Position numbers and translations under genes: made by a program. 64,000 nucleotides of DNA from Acidimicrobiia bacterium (GTDB lineage: Bacteria > Actinomycetota > Acidimicrobiia > IMCC26256 > JAMXLJ01), in NCBI GenBank assembly GCA_035651955.1, contig DASRES010000008.1, forward strand, positions 45,867 through 109,866. Reading direction: 5' to 3'. This document shows positions 1-8,826 of this stretch, piece after piece (position 1 is the first letter of the stretch; each line of letters starts with the position of its first letter). The notes beneath the pieces were generated by a model that saw only the letters and a program-made list of their open reading frames with translations, made no database searches and had not been told where the DNA came from.

Positions 1-2
1 CG

Positions 3-617
3 GCGCTCAACATCGGCTTCCTCGAAGGTGGTGTGGCGTGGGCGTGCGCGCTGTACGCGGGCCTCGTCGGCCACTGGGAGAAGCGCAACCGCGACGCGAT
101 CGGCGGTCTCGATCCGGACCGGCTCGACGTCGACGCGCTCATGGGGTGGTTCGCGGAGTACGGCGACGACACCGTCCGGGGTCAGCTCGACCGGTTGCGC
201 GCGTTCTACGCCCGGCCGGCGGCGCGGCCCGCCGTGCTGGACGAGTTCGAGGCGTGCGGCATCACCGAGGAGCACGAGCTGCGCGACCTGTTCGTCGACA
301 ACTTCTACTTCGGGTGCGAGGCCGACGACCCGCTCGTCACCTGGGCCTTCCGGGAGGACGTCAACCCGCTCGGCGCGCGGATGCGGCCGGTCCTCGGATC
401 GGACATCTCGCACTGGGACGTGCCCGACATGACGGAGCCGGTGCCGGAGGCCTACGAGCTCGTCGAGCGCGGGTTGCTCGACGCGCGTGCGTTCCGGGAG
501 CTCGTGTTCGAGAACGCGGTCCGGCTGCACACGCGGACGAATCCGGCGTTCTTCGACGGGACCGCGTGCGAGGGCGCGGTCCGCGCGCTGCAGCCCGAGG
601 TGCGCGGTGACCGGTGA
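3..617 (+). CDS. Amidohydrolase family protein, 5' truncated by window edge
   Basis: The C-terminal 204 residues of a TIM-barrel metal-dependent hydrolase of the amidohydrolase-2 type (decarboxylase/hydrolase superfamily). The visible part carries a late aspartate in GSDISHWD, the usual place of the last metal or catalytic Asp, and a C-terminal helix FENAVRLHTRTNPAFF that resembles the end of this family. The N-terminal HxH metal site lies outside the window. The stop overlaps the next gene by 11 nt, so the two are probably translationally coupled; with the SDR that follows they form a three-gene catabolic operon. The family is fairly clear; the substrate cannot be read. Confidence 0.75.
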   Translation, partial: ALNIGFLEGGVAWACALYAGLVGHWEKRNRDAIGGLDPDRLDVDALMGWFAEYGDDTVRGQLDRLRAFYARPAARPAVLDEFEACGITEEHELRDLFVDNFYFGCEADDPLVTWAFREDVNPLGARMRPVLGSDISHWDVPDMTEPVPEAYELVERGLLDARAFRELVFENAVRLHTRTNPAFFDGTACEGAVRALQPEVRGDR

Positions 618-1566
618 CGCCGCCAAGACGCGGGCCCGGCCGCTGCGCTCGGTGCTGTTCGTAGCCGGCGACCGGCGCGACGGCATCGAGCACGCGCTCG
701 CGTCGGGCGCCGACTCGATCGTGATCGACCTCGAGGAGCCGCGCACGCCGTTCCCCGAGCGTGCGCGTGATGCGGCCCGCGCGGTCGTACGGGAGGTCCT
801 CGACGGGCTGCCTCCCGCCGGCACGCGGACGCCGCTCGTGTTCGCGCGCGTGCAACCGCCGCCGACCGGACAGACGTTGAAGGACCTCCGTGCCGTCATG
901 GGCCGGTCGCTCACCGGGGTGCTCGTGCCGAAGGTCCACGGTCCCGCCGACGTGCACGGGATCGATGCGCTGCTGACGTGCACGGAGGCGGATCTCGGTC
1001 TCGTCCCGGGGTCGACCGCGGTGTACCCGATCCTGGAGACTGCCGACGCGATCCGCAACGCGTACGACATCGCGGTCGCGTCGCCGCGCGTCGCGTACAT
1101 GGGCGGCGCGGTCTCGCGCTTCGGCGACATCCACCAGGCGCTCGGCTACCGGTGGACGGCCGAGGGTCGCGAGACGCTGTTCCTGCGGTCGAAGGTGCTC
1201 GTCGATGCGCGCGCGGCCGGGATCCGCTACCCGATCAGCGGCATGTGGGGCGGTGCGCGCGACGACCTCGACGGCCTCCGCGCGTGGGCGGAGCAGCTCC
1301 GTGATCTCGGCTACTACGGGATGATGCTCGGCGACCCGATGCACGTCCCGCTCGTGCACGAGGTGTTCACGCCGTCGCGCGAGGACGTCGCGTACTGGCA
1401 GGACCTCGACCGTCTCGCGCGCGAAGCCGAGCGCGACGGGACGACGGTGACGTACGGCGACCCGAACCAGGGCGAGGGGCACGTCGTGCACATCGCGCAC
1501 GTCGGATCCGCGCGCGTGAACCTCGAGTGGGCGCGCGCGTTGGGGATCGAGGAGACGAAGCAGTGA
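607..1566 (+). CDS. HpcH/HpaI aldolase / citrate-lyase-beta-like CoA ester lyase
   Basis: 319 aa CitE-like TIM-barrel protein. Expected function: reversible cleavage or condensation of a (3S)-hydroxyacyl-CoA or malyl-CoA-type substrate in the cytoplasm. Family landmarks are the opening RSVLFVAGDRRDGIEHAL, the acidic strand IVIDLEEP and ILETADAIRNA in the place of the usual IET metal/CoA segment. The GTG at 607 was chosen because family homology begins shortly after it and it overlaps the upstream stop; more upstream starts lie inside the amidohydrolase. The stop overlaps the next start (GTGA). The operon context (amidohydrolase, lyase, SDR) suggests breakdown of a hydroxylated acid; the exact substrate is unknown. 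Confidence 0.8.
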   Translation: MTGDAAKTRARPLRSVLFVAGDRRDGIEHALASGADSIVIDLEEPRTPFPERARDAARAVVREVLDGLPPAGTRTPLVFARVQPPPTGQTLKDLRAVMGRSLTGVLVPKVHGPADVHGIDALLTCTEADLGLVPGSTAVYPILETADAIRNAYDIAVASPRVAYMGGAVSRFGDIHQALGYRWTAEGRETLFLRSKVLVDARAAGIRYPISGMWGGARDDLDGLRAWAEQLRDLGYYGMMLGDPMHVPLVHEVFTPSREDVAYWQDLDRLAREAERDGTTVTYGDPNQGEGHVVHIAHVGSARVNLEWARALGIEETKQ

Positions 1567-2420
1567 CGAGACGCGTCGCGTTCGTGACCGGCGCGAGCCG
1601 CGGGATCGGCAAGGCGTGCGCGGTCTGGCTCGCCAAGGCTGGGTTCGACGTCGCGGTCACGGCGCGCACGGTCCGTGAGGGTGAGGCACGCGAGCACTCG
1701 TCGACCGTGGCCAAGAGCGACACGCGCCCACTGCCCGGCAGCCTCGACTCGACGGCGGCGCTCGTGCGCGGCGAGGGACGTGACGCGCTGGCGCTGCCCG
1801 CGGACCTCCTCGACCGGGCGTCGCTCGGCGCCGCCGTCGCGACCGTGCTCGAGCGGTGGGGTCGCGTCGACGTCCTCGTCAACAACGGGCGCTACATCGG
1901 GCCGGGCCACATGGACCGGTTCCTCGACACGCCGATCGAGCTCCTCGACAAGCACCTCGAGGCGAACGTCATGGCGCCCCTCGTGCTCGCGCGGCTCGTC
2001 CTCCCCCAGATGGTGGAGCGCGGGAGCGGGCTGGTCGCCGACGTCACGTCGAGCGTCGCGTGGATCGACCCGCCCGCGGCGGCGGGCGAGGGCGGTTGGG
2101 GGCTCGGGTACGCGATGTCGAAGGCCGCGATCCACCGCTTCGCCGGTGTGCTGCACCGCGAGCTCGCGGGCACCGGCGTCGTCGCGGTCAACGTCGACCC
2201 CGGGTTCGTCGCGACCGAGCGCATGGCGATCGACATGGGGGAGTACGGCTTCGACGCGAGCGCGGCCGCGCCACCCGATGCTGTGGGCGCCGCGGTCGCC
2301 TGGCTCGCGACCGCACCCGAGGCCGCGGCGCTCGACGGTCAGACGGTGCGCGCGCAGGAGCTCACGTGGGAGCACGGTCTGCTCCCCGGCTGGACCGGTC
2401 CCGTGCCGAACCCTGCGTAG
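1563..2420 (+). CDS. SDR family NAD(P)-dependent oxidoreductase
   Basis: 285 aa classical-type short-chain dehydrogenase. The cofactor motif TGASRGIG lies at about residues 9-16 and the active-site YAMSK in the last third. The structural NNAG motif is altered to NNGR. About 20 extra residues follow the second strand (EGEAREHSSTVAKSDTRPLP region), as in some larger SDRs acting on acyl or hydroxyacyl substrates. It starts with GTG at 1563 in a GTGA overlap with the lyase stop, so it is the last gene of the operon. A strong hairpin lies just behind the stop. Substrate unknown. Confidence 0.85.
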   Translation: MTRRVAFVTGASRGIGKACAVWLAKAGFDVAVTARTVREGEAREHSSTVAKSDTRPLPGSLDSTAALVRGEGRDALALPADLLDRASLGAAVATVLERWGRVDVLVNNGRYIGPGHMDRFLDTPIELLDKHLEANVMAPLVLARLVLPQMVERGSGLVADVTSSVAWIDPPAAAGEGGWGLGYAMSKAAIHRFAGVLHRELAGTGVVAVNVDPGFVATERMAIDMGEYGFDASAAAPPDAVGAAVAWLATAPEAAALDGQTVRAQELTWEHGLLPGWTGPVPNPA

Positions 2421-2424
2421 CGAC

Positions 2425-2467
2425 CTTGTGTGGTTCGGCCCGGTGACACCCGGCCGAACCACACAAG
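2425..2467. terminator. Bidirectional hairpin between convergent genes
   Basis: Exact 16-bp inverted repeat: left arm 2425-2440 and right arm 2452-2467, with an 11-nt loop. It starts 5 nt after the SDR stop and ends 7 nt before the end of the convergent metallophosphoesterase gene, so it can serve both transcripts. There is no long U-tract, which is common for actinobacterial terminators. Confidence 0.8.
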
Positions 2468-2473
2468 CAGCGG

Positions 2474-5023
2474 CTACAGCCCGATGTGCTGGGTCGCGAA
2501 CGCGACGTCGTCGAACACGACGTCGTACGTGCGGCCCGTCTGCACCTCGCCGATCTGCAGTTGCCCGACCGCGGCTGTGCCGAGGTTCGCCGTCGTCGAC
2601 GACAGCGAGTCGACGTGGACGTCGTCGAGCCACGCGTCGATCGTGCTCGACGTGCCGTTCACGCGCATGTGCAGCTCGAGTGCGTGCCAGCCCGGTGACA
2701 CGGCGGTCGTGCTCGTCGTCGTGGTGGCCGCGACGTCGTTGCGCAGACCCAGAGTCCCGGACGTGCTGACGAACAGGTATCCGAGCGAGTTGCCCGATGC
2801 GTCACGGAACCGCAGCAGGTTCACCTGGCTCGACGAGCTCGGGATGTCGAAGTAGATGCGCGCGTACGCGTCCGTGTAGGTCGACGACAGCGTCTTCTTC
2901 GCGTACGTCGCACCGTTCGTCGTGTTGCCCTCGGCCGCCTTCGTCCCCGAGTGGACGGTCGTGCCCTCGACGGTCAGGCCGGACGACGACGTCCACGCCG
3001 AGAGGTTCCCCGACTCGAACCCGTCACTGAAGATCGGGACCACGGAGCTCGGCGTCGTCACCGGCGCTGCGGCGGTGAACCCCGACGCGTTGCTGGCCCC
3101 GTCACGCGCCCGCACCGAGTAGGTGTAGGTCGTGGACGGTGAGGCGGTCGTGTCGGTGAACGACGTCGACGTGCCGCCGACCGACCCGACGATCGTCCCG
3201 TTGCGCGCCACGTCGTACGCGGTCACGCCCACGTTGTCGGTGGAGGCGGACCAGGAGACGTTCACGGACGTCGGCGACGCCGCGCTCGCGGTCACGGCCG
3301 ACGGTGCGGACGGCGCGGTCGTGTCGACGGTCCACGTGTACGTCGCGGGCGTCGGGTCCGTACCGCCGCTGTTCGACGCCGCGACCGTGAACGTGTGCGT
3401 CCCCTGGGCGAGGCCTGAGTAGCTGACCGGGCTCGTGCACGCGGTCGCGGCGCCTCCGTCGAGCTTGCACGTGAACGTCGCCGGCGTCGCGGTCGCGTGG
3501 AACGTGAACGACGCGCTCGTCGCGTTCGTCTGCAACGCGGGCGCGGCGTCGATCACCGTGTTCGGCGCGGTGCTGGAGAAGTCGTAGGTCTGCACGTCGA
3601 ACGTCCGGCCGAGCGAGTCCGTCGGCGTGACCGTGATCGACGTGCCGTTCACCGTCACCTTCAGGAAGTGGAACACCTGGCTGGTCGACGTCGGGGCGAC
3701 GGCCGACCCGCACTTCGAGCCCTTGCTCGACGAGTACGACCAGCCGATCGCGTACGCGTCGTAGGCGTGGCACGTCCCCATCGGCTCGAGCGTGCCGCCT
3801 CCGCCGCCGGTCACGTACGTGACGGGGGCGCCGGGCGCGCTCGGGACGTTGCGCTCGTAGACGTGCGCGTGACCGTTGAACCAGAGGTTCACGCCGTATT
3901 GGGTGAGCAGCCCCTCGAGGTTGCTCGGTCCCTGCAGGAACGTGTCCGAGGGCTGGGTGTTGTTGTCGGAGTACACCGGGTAGTGCGAGAAGGCGACCTT
4001 CAGCCCGGTCGGGTGCGCCTGCAGGTCGCTCAGCAGCCACTGGTACTCCGGTGTCCCGGGGGCGAAGTGCGCTGCCGCGTCGTTCGCGTACGGCGACGCG
4101 GTCCCGGGGTTCGTGTCACCCCACGCGGAGTCGAGCATGTAGAAGCGGACGTTCCCCGCGTCGAACGCGTACCACGCGCTCGTGTAGTTCACCGACGTCG
4201 TGCCGTTGATGCAGCAGTACGTGTCGCCGGTGTAGCGACCGTTCGACGACGCGACCGCGACGTCCTGCGGCCAGTTGACGAGGTCGGTGTGCGCGCCCGC
4301 GTTCGTCGTGAGGCCGTGGTTGCCGGCCGTCGGGAAGATCGGGATCGACGTGCCGGGGACGGTCCAGAACGTCGGGCCGTAGATCGCGCTCGTGTCGGCA
4401 CCGGTCTGGTGGAGGTCCCCGTAGTTCTGCTGGTTGCCGTTCGGGTACCCGTTGTCGCCGACCGTGGCGACGAACCGCGCGCCGCTCGTGCGCACCTGCG
4501 ACAGCAGGTTCGCCTGATCGGGGTTGTTGCCGTTCGCGTCGACCTGGCCCCAGTCGCCCATCACGTCGAACGAGAACGACTCGGTCGAGCCGGGTTGCAC
4601 GTTGGCCTCGAACTGCAGCGACGGCGCCGTGCCGAGCAGGTCGGTCGAGCCGAGGTACACGCGGTAGCAGAAGGGTCCGACGTTCGGCAGCGTCAGCGGC
4701 GCCTTCCACTGGTACGAGGTCGCGGCCGCGACGACGACGGTCTGCTTCGTCGCGGTCTGGGTGTTCGACAGCGTGCAGGTCCCGCTGCCGGTGTCGAACG
4801 GGCCCCACTTCACCGAGCCGACCGTGCCGGACTGGTCGGTGCCCCAGTTGACGAGCACGTGCAGCCCGACGGCGTCGGTGAGGTACGGCGCGCGCGTCAG
4901 GTGACTGCTGAACGTGGCCGGGTCCGGCGCCGGCGGGGGTGACCACGGGGAGAGGCACCCCGACAGGACGAGCGCGAGCGCGCCGAGCAGCGCGCTCGAG
5001 ACGAGGATCCGCCGACTGGACAT
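2474..5023 (-). CDS. Secreted purple-acid-phosphatase-like metallophosphoesterase lipoprotein with FN3 and C-terminal beta-sandwich
   Basis: 849 aa. A lipoprotein signal ends in lipobox LSGC (about residues 20-23), so the protein is probably anchored outside the cell. A PAP-like N-terminal domain (TRAPYLTDA..LLVNW type) leads into a calcineurin-like phosphoesterase core with GDWG, GDNGY, GNHG, SHYPVYSD and FNGHAHVYERN, which supply the binuclear metal ligands. Then follow a region with Ig-like sequence, an FN3 domain (about 570-655) and a LamG/concanavalin-like C-terminal domain starting FSDGFESGNL. Expected activity is phosphomonoester or phosphodiester hydrolysis. A second homologue lies at 6278-8488 with the same core but a different C-terminus. 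The 200 nt upstream hold only its promoter region. Confidence 0.85.
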   Translation of the reverse strand: MSSRRILVSSALLGALALVLSGCLSPWSPPPAPDPATFSSHLTRAPYLTDAVGLHVLVNWGTDQSGTVGSVKWGPFDTGSGTCTLSNTQTATKQTVVVAAATSYQWKAPLTLPNVGPFCYRVYLGSTDLLGTAPSLQFEANVQPGSTESFSFDVMGDWGQVDANGNNPDQANLLSQVRTSGARFVATVGDNGYPNGNQQNYGDLHQTGADTSAIYGPTFWTVPGTSIPIFPTAGNHGLTTNAGAHTDLVNWPQDVAVASSNGRYTGDTYCCINGTTSVNYTSAWYAFDAGNVRFYMLDSAWGDTNPGTASPYANDAAAHFAPGTPEYQWLLSDLQAHPTGLKVAFSHYPVYSDNNTQPSDTFLQGPSNLEGLLTQYGVNLWFNGHAHVYERNVPSAPGAPVTYVTGGGGGTLEPMGTCHAYDAYAIGWSYSSSKGSKCGSAVAPTSTSQVFHFLKVTVNGTSITVTPTDSLGRTFDVQTYDFSSTAPNTVIDAAPALQTNATSASFTFHATATPATFTCKLDGGAATACTSPVSYSGLAQGTHTFTVAASNSGGTDPTPATYTWTVDTTAPSAPSAVTASAASPTSVNVSWSASTDNVGVTAYDVARNGTIVGSVGGTSTSFTDTTASPSTTYTYSVRARDGASNASGFTAAAPVTTPSSVVPIFSDGFESGNLSAWTSSSGLTVEGTTVHSGTKAAEGNTTNGATYAKKTLSSTYTDAYARIYFDIPSSSSQVNLLRFRDASGNSLGYLFVSTSGTLGLRNDVAATTTTSTTAVSPGWHALELHMRVNGTSSTIDAWLDDVHVDSLSSTTANLGTAAVGQLQIGEVQTGRTYDVVFDDVAFATQHIGL

Positions 5024-5225
5024 GTGTACCGCCGTTTCGCGTCAGGTCTCCGCCACGCGTGATCCCTGCCCCCCCGACGCGGGACCCCGCCCACGAGCGA
5101 GCGTACGGACGCGCCCGCGCAGGCGGGATCGTCAGAAGTACCCCTCTTCGCGGCAACGTGTTGCCGCCCGCGTACGACGCGCTGCAGGCCGGTCACGTCG
5201 CGCGCGAATGCGCGGCGTTGGGCCC

Positions 5226-5624
5226 TTACTGCAAGACGGCCTGCGTCTGGGTGACGAGCGCGACGAGCCGGCCCTGCCCGTCGCGGAGCTCCGTCTGCAC
5301 GACGATGGTCGTTCGCCCGACGTGCACGGGCTTCGCCGTGCCGGAGACCGTCCCGTCGCGCACCGCGCGGAAGAAGTTCGTCTTCGACTCGATGGTCGAC
5401 GTCGTCGCGCCGGCGGGCAGGTTCAGGAACGCGCACACGGCGCCGAGGCTGTCGGCGAGTGTCATCAACGCGCCGCCGTGGAGCACGCCCGCCGTCGTGC
5501 AGCGCTCGGCGGCCCAGTCCAATTCGCCCCTGACCTCGCCCGGTGTGGTGGTCAGGAGGCGCACGCCGCACGTCTGGGCGAACGGCATCAGGGCAAGCAG
5601 CGCGTCCGGTTCGTGGTCGGCCAT
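5226..5624 (-). CDS. PaaI-like hotdog-fold thioesterase
   Basis: 132 aa, the usual size of a single hotdog domain. The segment LHGGALMTLADSLGA carries the characteristic helix of PaaI/DUF4442 thioesterases, and ESKTNFFRAVRDG matches the following strand region. Expected role: hydrolysis of acyl-CoA (often phenylacetyl- or hydroxybenzoyl-CoA type) to free acid plus CoA in the cytoplasm, fitting the several acyl-CoA ligases in this window. ATG at 5624 was preferred over an upstream start at 5672, which adds a 16-residue Arg/Gly-rich stretch unlike the family. No clear operon partner. Confidence 0.8.
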   Translation of the reverse strand: MADHEPDALLALMPFAQTCGVRLLTTTPGEVRGELDWAAERCTTAGVLHGGALMTLADSLGAVCAFLNLPAGATTSTIESKTNFFRAVRDGTVSGTAKPVHVGRTTIVVQTELRDGQGRLVALVTQTQAVLQ

Positions 5625-5732
5625 GCGGGCAGCGTCGCGGCCGCGGGGGCTACCCGTCCACGCCATGCCCATCCCCGGTGCGCGCGTCCGGCGCGCGGGC
5701 TGGCCACTGTCCCGCGACTAGAAACGTTCGCG

Positions 5733-6185
5733 ATGTTCGTCACGAGCCACGTCCTCGCGGGCGCGATCGTCGGCACGACCTGTCGGCGCAGCCCCGCCGC
5801 CGCGTTCGCGCTCGGCGTCGCGTCGCACGTCGCGATGGACCTCACCCCGCACTGGGGTGATCCGGAGATCACGCACGAGCGGTTCCTCGTGATCGCGAAG
5901 CGCGACGGGCTGCTCGGGCTCGGCGCCCTGTCGGCCGCGCTCGTCGCGGGCGTCCCGCCCCGGCGGGCGCTGGCGGCCGCCATCTTCGGCGCGGTGCTCC
6001 TCGACCTCGACAAGCCGGGCCGCCACTTCCTCGGGCGGAGCCCGCTGCCCCGGGCCGTCGACCGGTTCCACACCGCGATCCAGCGGGAGGCGCCCGACCG
6101 CCTCGGCCTGGAGATGCTCTACGGCGCCGTCCTGGCGGCCGCGGCGACGGCCGTCCTCGCCCGCCGCCGTCACGCCGCGGCCTGA
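5733..6185 (+). CDS. Small membrane protein with conserved His/Asp positions
   Basis: 150 aa with about three hydrophobic segments: the N-terminus FVTSHVLAGAIVG, a central ALSAALVAG/ALAAAIFGAVLLDLD stretch and a C-terminal YGAVLAAAATAVLA helix. Residues S-H in the first helix, SHVAMDLTPHWGD and LDLDKPGRH are spaced like the histidines and aspartates of YdjM/DUF457-type membrane-bound putative hydrolases, but the match is from memory of the family pattern only. A TAGAAA box 8 nt before the ATG suggests a short or absent leader. Function unknown. Confidence 0.65.
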   Translation: MFVTSHVLAGAIVGTTCRRSPAAAFALGVASHVAMDLTPHWGDPEITHERFLVIAKRDGLLGLGALSAALVAGVPPRRALAAAIFGAVLLDLDKPGRHFLGRSPLPRAVDRFHTAIQREAPDRLGLEMLYGAVLAAAATAVLARRRHAAA

Positions 6186-6277
6186 CGCTCCGGGGAGAAA
6201 CACCCGTTTCGCGGCGCGCGCCCTGTTCCGCGGTGATCAGGGGACCCTAACGTGGCGCCGGCAGGTGGTCCCGGGCC

Positions 6278-8488
6278 GTGGCGCGCGACATCGGGGTCGG
6301 CGAGGGCACGACCGGGGACGGGGGCACGAGGGTGAGGCAGGGATCGAGCCCGGCGCGCAGCCGGCGGGCGCTGGGTGTGGTCGTCGCGACGACGACGTTC
6401 GTCGCGCTCCTGGGCCTGGCCGCCGCCCCGGCGTCCGCTGCCGGGCCGCGCCTGCTGCGCACGCCGTACCTGACGGACGCGTCTGCGTCGTCGATGCTCG
6501 TCAACTTCGCGACGGACACGCAGTCGCCCGCGCCGGTCGTGACGTACGGGACCGCGCGCGGGTCGTGCGGCACGTCCACGGTGACGGCCACCGGCAAGAG
6601 CATCACGGTCGGCACGGCGACCGCGTACCAGTGGGGGGCGCGCATCAACGGGCTGACCCCGGACACCGCGTACTGCTACCGCGTGCTGCAAGGGACGACC
6701 GACCTTCTCGCCGGTGCGGCACCGACGTTCCGCACCGCGGCGGGTGCAGGCTCGGCGTTCTCGTTCGCGGTGATCGGCGACTGGGGTGCCGGCACGCCCG
6801 ACGAGGCGAAGGTGTTCACGCAGATCGCGGCGAGCAATCCGAACTTCGTCGTGACGGTCGGCGACAACGCGTACAACGACGGCTCGCAGACCGACTACGG
6901 CGACGTCGACGGCGGCAACGTCTTCACGCCCGACTACTGGGGCAAGATCGGCGCGACGACCCCGGGCTTCCCCGCGTTCGGGAACCACGGCTTCACGAAC
7001 GGCAACGTGCACCTCGACGACTGGCCCGTCGACTCCGTGGTCGCGTCGTCGGGTGGCCGGTTCGGGCCGATGACGTACTGCTGCCTCACGCAGATGGCCG
7101 GGTCGAGGACGTACTCGGACGGTTGGTACGCGTTCGACTGGGGCAGCGCGCGCTTCTACGTGCTGCAGGCGGCGTGGGCCGACGGCACCGGTGGCTACCA
7201 GAGCGACTTCGAGGGCCACTGGTCGAACGGGATGCCCGGCTGCGGACCGTGCGGCGCGGAGATGCAGTGGCTGCAGCAGGACCTCGCGGCGCACGCCGAC
7301 ACGCCGATCAAGTTCGCGTTCTTCCACTACCCGCTCTACAGCGACAGCAGCCACGAGACGAGCGACCAGTTCCTCGAGGGGCAGAACGGTCTCGAGGGCG
7401 TGCTCGCGCGCGCGGGCGTGAACATCGTGTTCAACGGGCACGCGCACTTCTACGAGCGCAACAAGCCGATGATCCCCGGTTCGCCGATGGTCAGCTACGT
7501 CACGGGCGGCGGTGGCGCCACGCCCGAGCCGCTCGACATGTGCAGCTCGTACGACGCGTTCGGCATCGGCAGCGGTGGCCGCACGTGCCCCTCCGGCAAC
7601 ACCACCTCGGCGTCCGTGTTCCACTTCCTCAAGGTCGACGTCGACAGCACGGGGATCACGGTCACGCCGATCGACGAGAACGGCACGCGCTTCGACGTGC
7701 AGCACTACGCCGTCAACGGCTCGCCGCCCCCGACGACGACCTCGACCACGAGCAGCACGTCGACCAGCACGACGACCACGACCGCGCCTCCGGCCGGCGG
7801 CGCCTTGAGCGGCTGGACGCTCGACGGCTGGGGTGGCCTGCACGCCTTCGGGACGTCGGCCTCGGCCGTCACGATCACGAACGCGCCGTACTGGCCGGGG
7901 TGGGACATCGCGCGCGGCGTCGCGTTCTCGGGCCGCGGGTGGGGTGTCGTCGCCGACGGCTGGGGCGGCCTGCACACGTTCCTCGCCGGCGCCGGCAGCG
8001 CGCCCGTCATCACGTCGAACGCGTACTGGCGCGCGTGGGACATCGTCCGCGGCGTCGCGTTGATGCCCGACGGCTCCGGCGGCTTCGTGCTCGACGGCTG
8101 GGGTGGGCTGCACCCGTTCTCGATCGGTTCGGGGAAGGCGCCGACCGCGACCGGCGTGCCGTACTGGCCCGGGTGGGACATCGCGCGGGGCATCACGATC
8201 GACCCCTCCGGGAGGTTCGGCTACGTGATCGACGGGTGGGGTGGTCTCCACCCGTTCCGGATCGGGTCGTCGACGGTCGACCCGCCGCAGGTGACGGGCG
8301 CGCCGTACTGGCCGGGGTGGGACATCGCGCGCGGCGTCGCGCTCGCGCCCGACGGCACGAGCGGTGCGACCGTCGACGGCTGGGGCGGGCTCCACGCGTT
8401 CGCGGTCGGCTCGGGTGCACCGCCCGCGGCGCCGAGCGCGCCGTACTGGCCGGGGTGGGACATCGCGCGCGGCGTCGCGCTCCGCTGA
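6278..8488 (+). CDS. Secreted purple-acid-phosphatase-like metallophosphoesterase with C-terminal WGGLH repeats
   Basis: 736 aa. GTG at 6278 is preceded by AGGTGG (6263-6268) at good spacing; GTG 6332 is an alternative. A Sec signal ends near APASA (about residue 57). The core has GDWGAG, GDNAYND, GNHG, FHYPLYSD and FNGHAHFYERN, the metal ligands of the calcineurin-like fold, with a PAP-like N-terminal domain. A Ser/Thr-rich linker (about residues 482-504) leads to five tandem units pairing DGWGGLH with PYWPGWDIARG. It is paralogous to the lipoprotein at 2474-5023 in the catalytic half only. No lipobox, so it is probably secreted or wall-associated. Confidence 0.85.
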   Translation: MARDIGVGEGTTGDGGTRVRQGSSPARSRRALGVVVATTTFVALLGLAAAPASAAGPRLLRTPYLTDASASSMLVNFATDTQSPAPVVTYGTARGSCGTSTVTATGKSITVGTATAYQWGARINGLTPDTAYCYRVLQGTTDLLAGAAPTFRTAAGAGSAFSFAVIGDWGAGTPDEAKVFTQIAASNPNFVVTVGDNAYNDGSQTDYGDVDGGNVFTPDYWGKIGATTPGFPAFGNHGFTNGNVHLDDWPVDSVVASSGGRFGPMTYCCLTQMAGSRTYSDGWYAFDWGSARFYVLQAAWADGTGGYQSDFEGHWSNGMPGCGPCGAEMQWLQQDLAAHADTPIKFAFFHYPLYSDSSHETSDQFLEGQNGLEGVLARAGVNIVFNGHAHFYERNKPMIPGSPMVSYVTGGGGATPEPLDMCSSYDAFGIGSGGRTCPSGNTTSASVFHFLKVDVDSTGITVTPIDENGTRFDVQHYAVNGSPPPTTTSTTSSTSTSTTTTTAPPAGGALSGWTLDGWGGLHAFGTSASAVTITNAPYWPGWDIARGVAFSGRGWGVVADGWGGLHTFLAGAGSAPVITSNAYWRAWDIVRGVALMPDGSGGFVLDGWGGLHPFSIGSGKAPTATGVPYWPGWDIARGITIDPSGRFGYVIDGWGGLHPFRIGSSTVDPPQVTGAPYWPGWDIARGVALAPDGTSGATVDGWGGLHAFAVGSGAPPAAPSAPYWPGWDIARGVALR
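7807..8486 (+). repeat. Five in-frame protein repeats (DGWGGLH / PYWPGWDIARG)
   Basis: The 3' third of the metallophosphoesterase gene consists of about 45-codon units. Each holds DGWGGLH(A/T/P)F, a variable Gly/Ser stretch, (P/A)YWPGWDIARGV (one unit has AYWRAWDIVRGV) and a short PDG turn. The last unit ends exactly at the C-terminus with the ARGVALR sequence. The regular Trp/Gly spacing looks like a beta-propeller or cell-surface-binding array, but I do not recognise a named domain. Confidence 0.8.
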
Positions 8489-8564
8489 CGCGGCCCGTCA
8501 AAGTTCGCGCAATCGTTCACACCGGAGTCACGTTCGGAACACCTCCGCGCGCTAGACCGGTGCG

Positions 8565-8819
8565 GTGCTCGTGTTCCCGCTGCGACCCGTGCCGCCGCCG
8601 CGTCCGGAGGACGGTGTGACGGTCGTGCAGGCGCGCTCCGGGGACCACGGCACCGTGCTCGTGATCGGGCCGACCGCGCACATCGCGATGAGCTGCGGCG
8701 TCTGCGGCCGCGTGTTGACGACGGGCGTCGTGCCCGGCCAGCTCCACGCGATGGTCCTGCGCTGCAACGGGTGTGGCTCGTTCAACCATCCCGAGGCCGT
8801 GCCCGGCGTCGACGACTGA
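8565..8819 (+). CDS. Small zinc-ribbon protein
   Basis: 84 aa. Two CxxC pairs, CGVC (about residues 44-47) and CNGC (about 68-71), are 20 residues apart, the layout of a zinc ribbon. The N-terminal half is a short beta-rich segment (VTVVQARSGDHGTVLVIG). GTG at 8565 lies 6 nt after TAGACC, so the transcript may be leaderless. The gene sits alone behind the metallophosphoesterase. A nucleic-acid or protein-binding role is possible but unproven. Confidence 0.65.
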   Translation: MLVFPLRPVPPPRPEDGVTVVQARSGDHGTVLVIGPTAHIAMSCGVCGRVLTTGVVPGQLHAMVLRCNGCGSFNHPEAVPGVDD

Positions 8820-8826
8820 CGCGCGA

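Noticed and set aside
6170..8395. Long open frame on the minus strand opposite the metallophosphoesterase gene
   Set aside because: Arg/Ala-rich product without domains; a typical antisense shadow of a high-GC gene whose plus-strand product has signal peptide and catalytic motifs.
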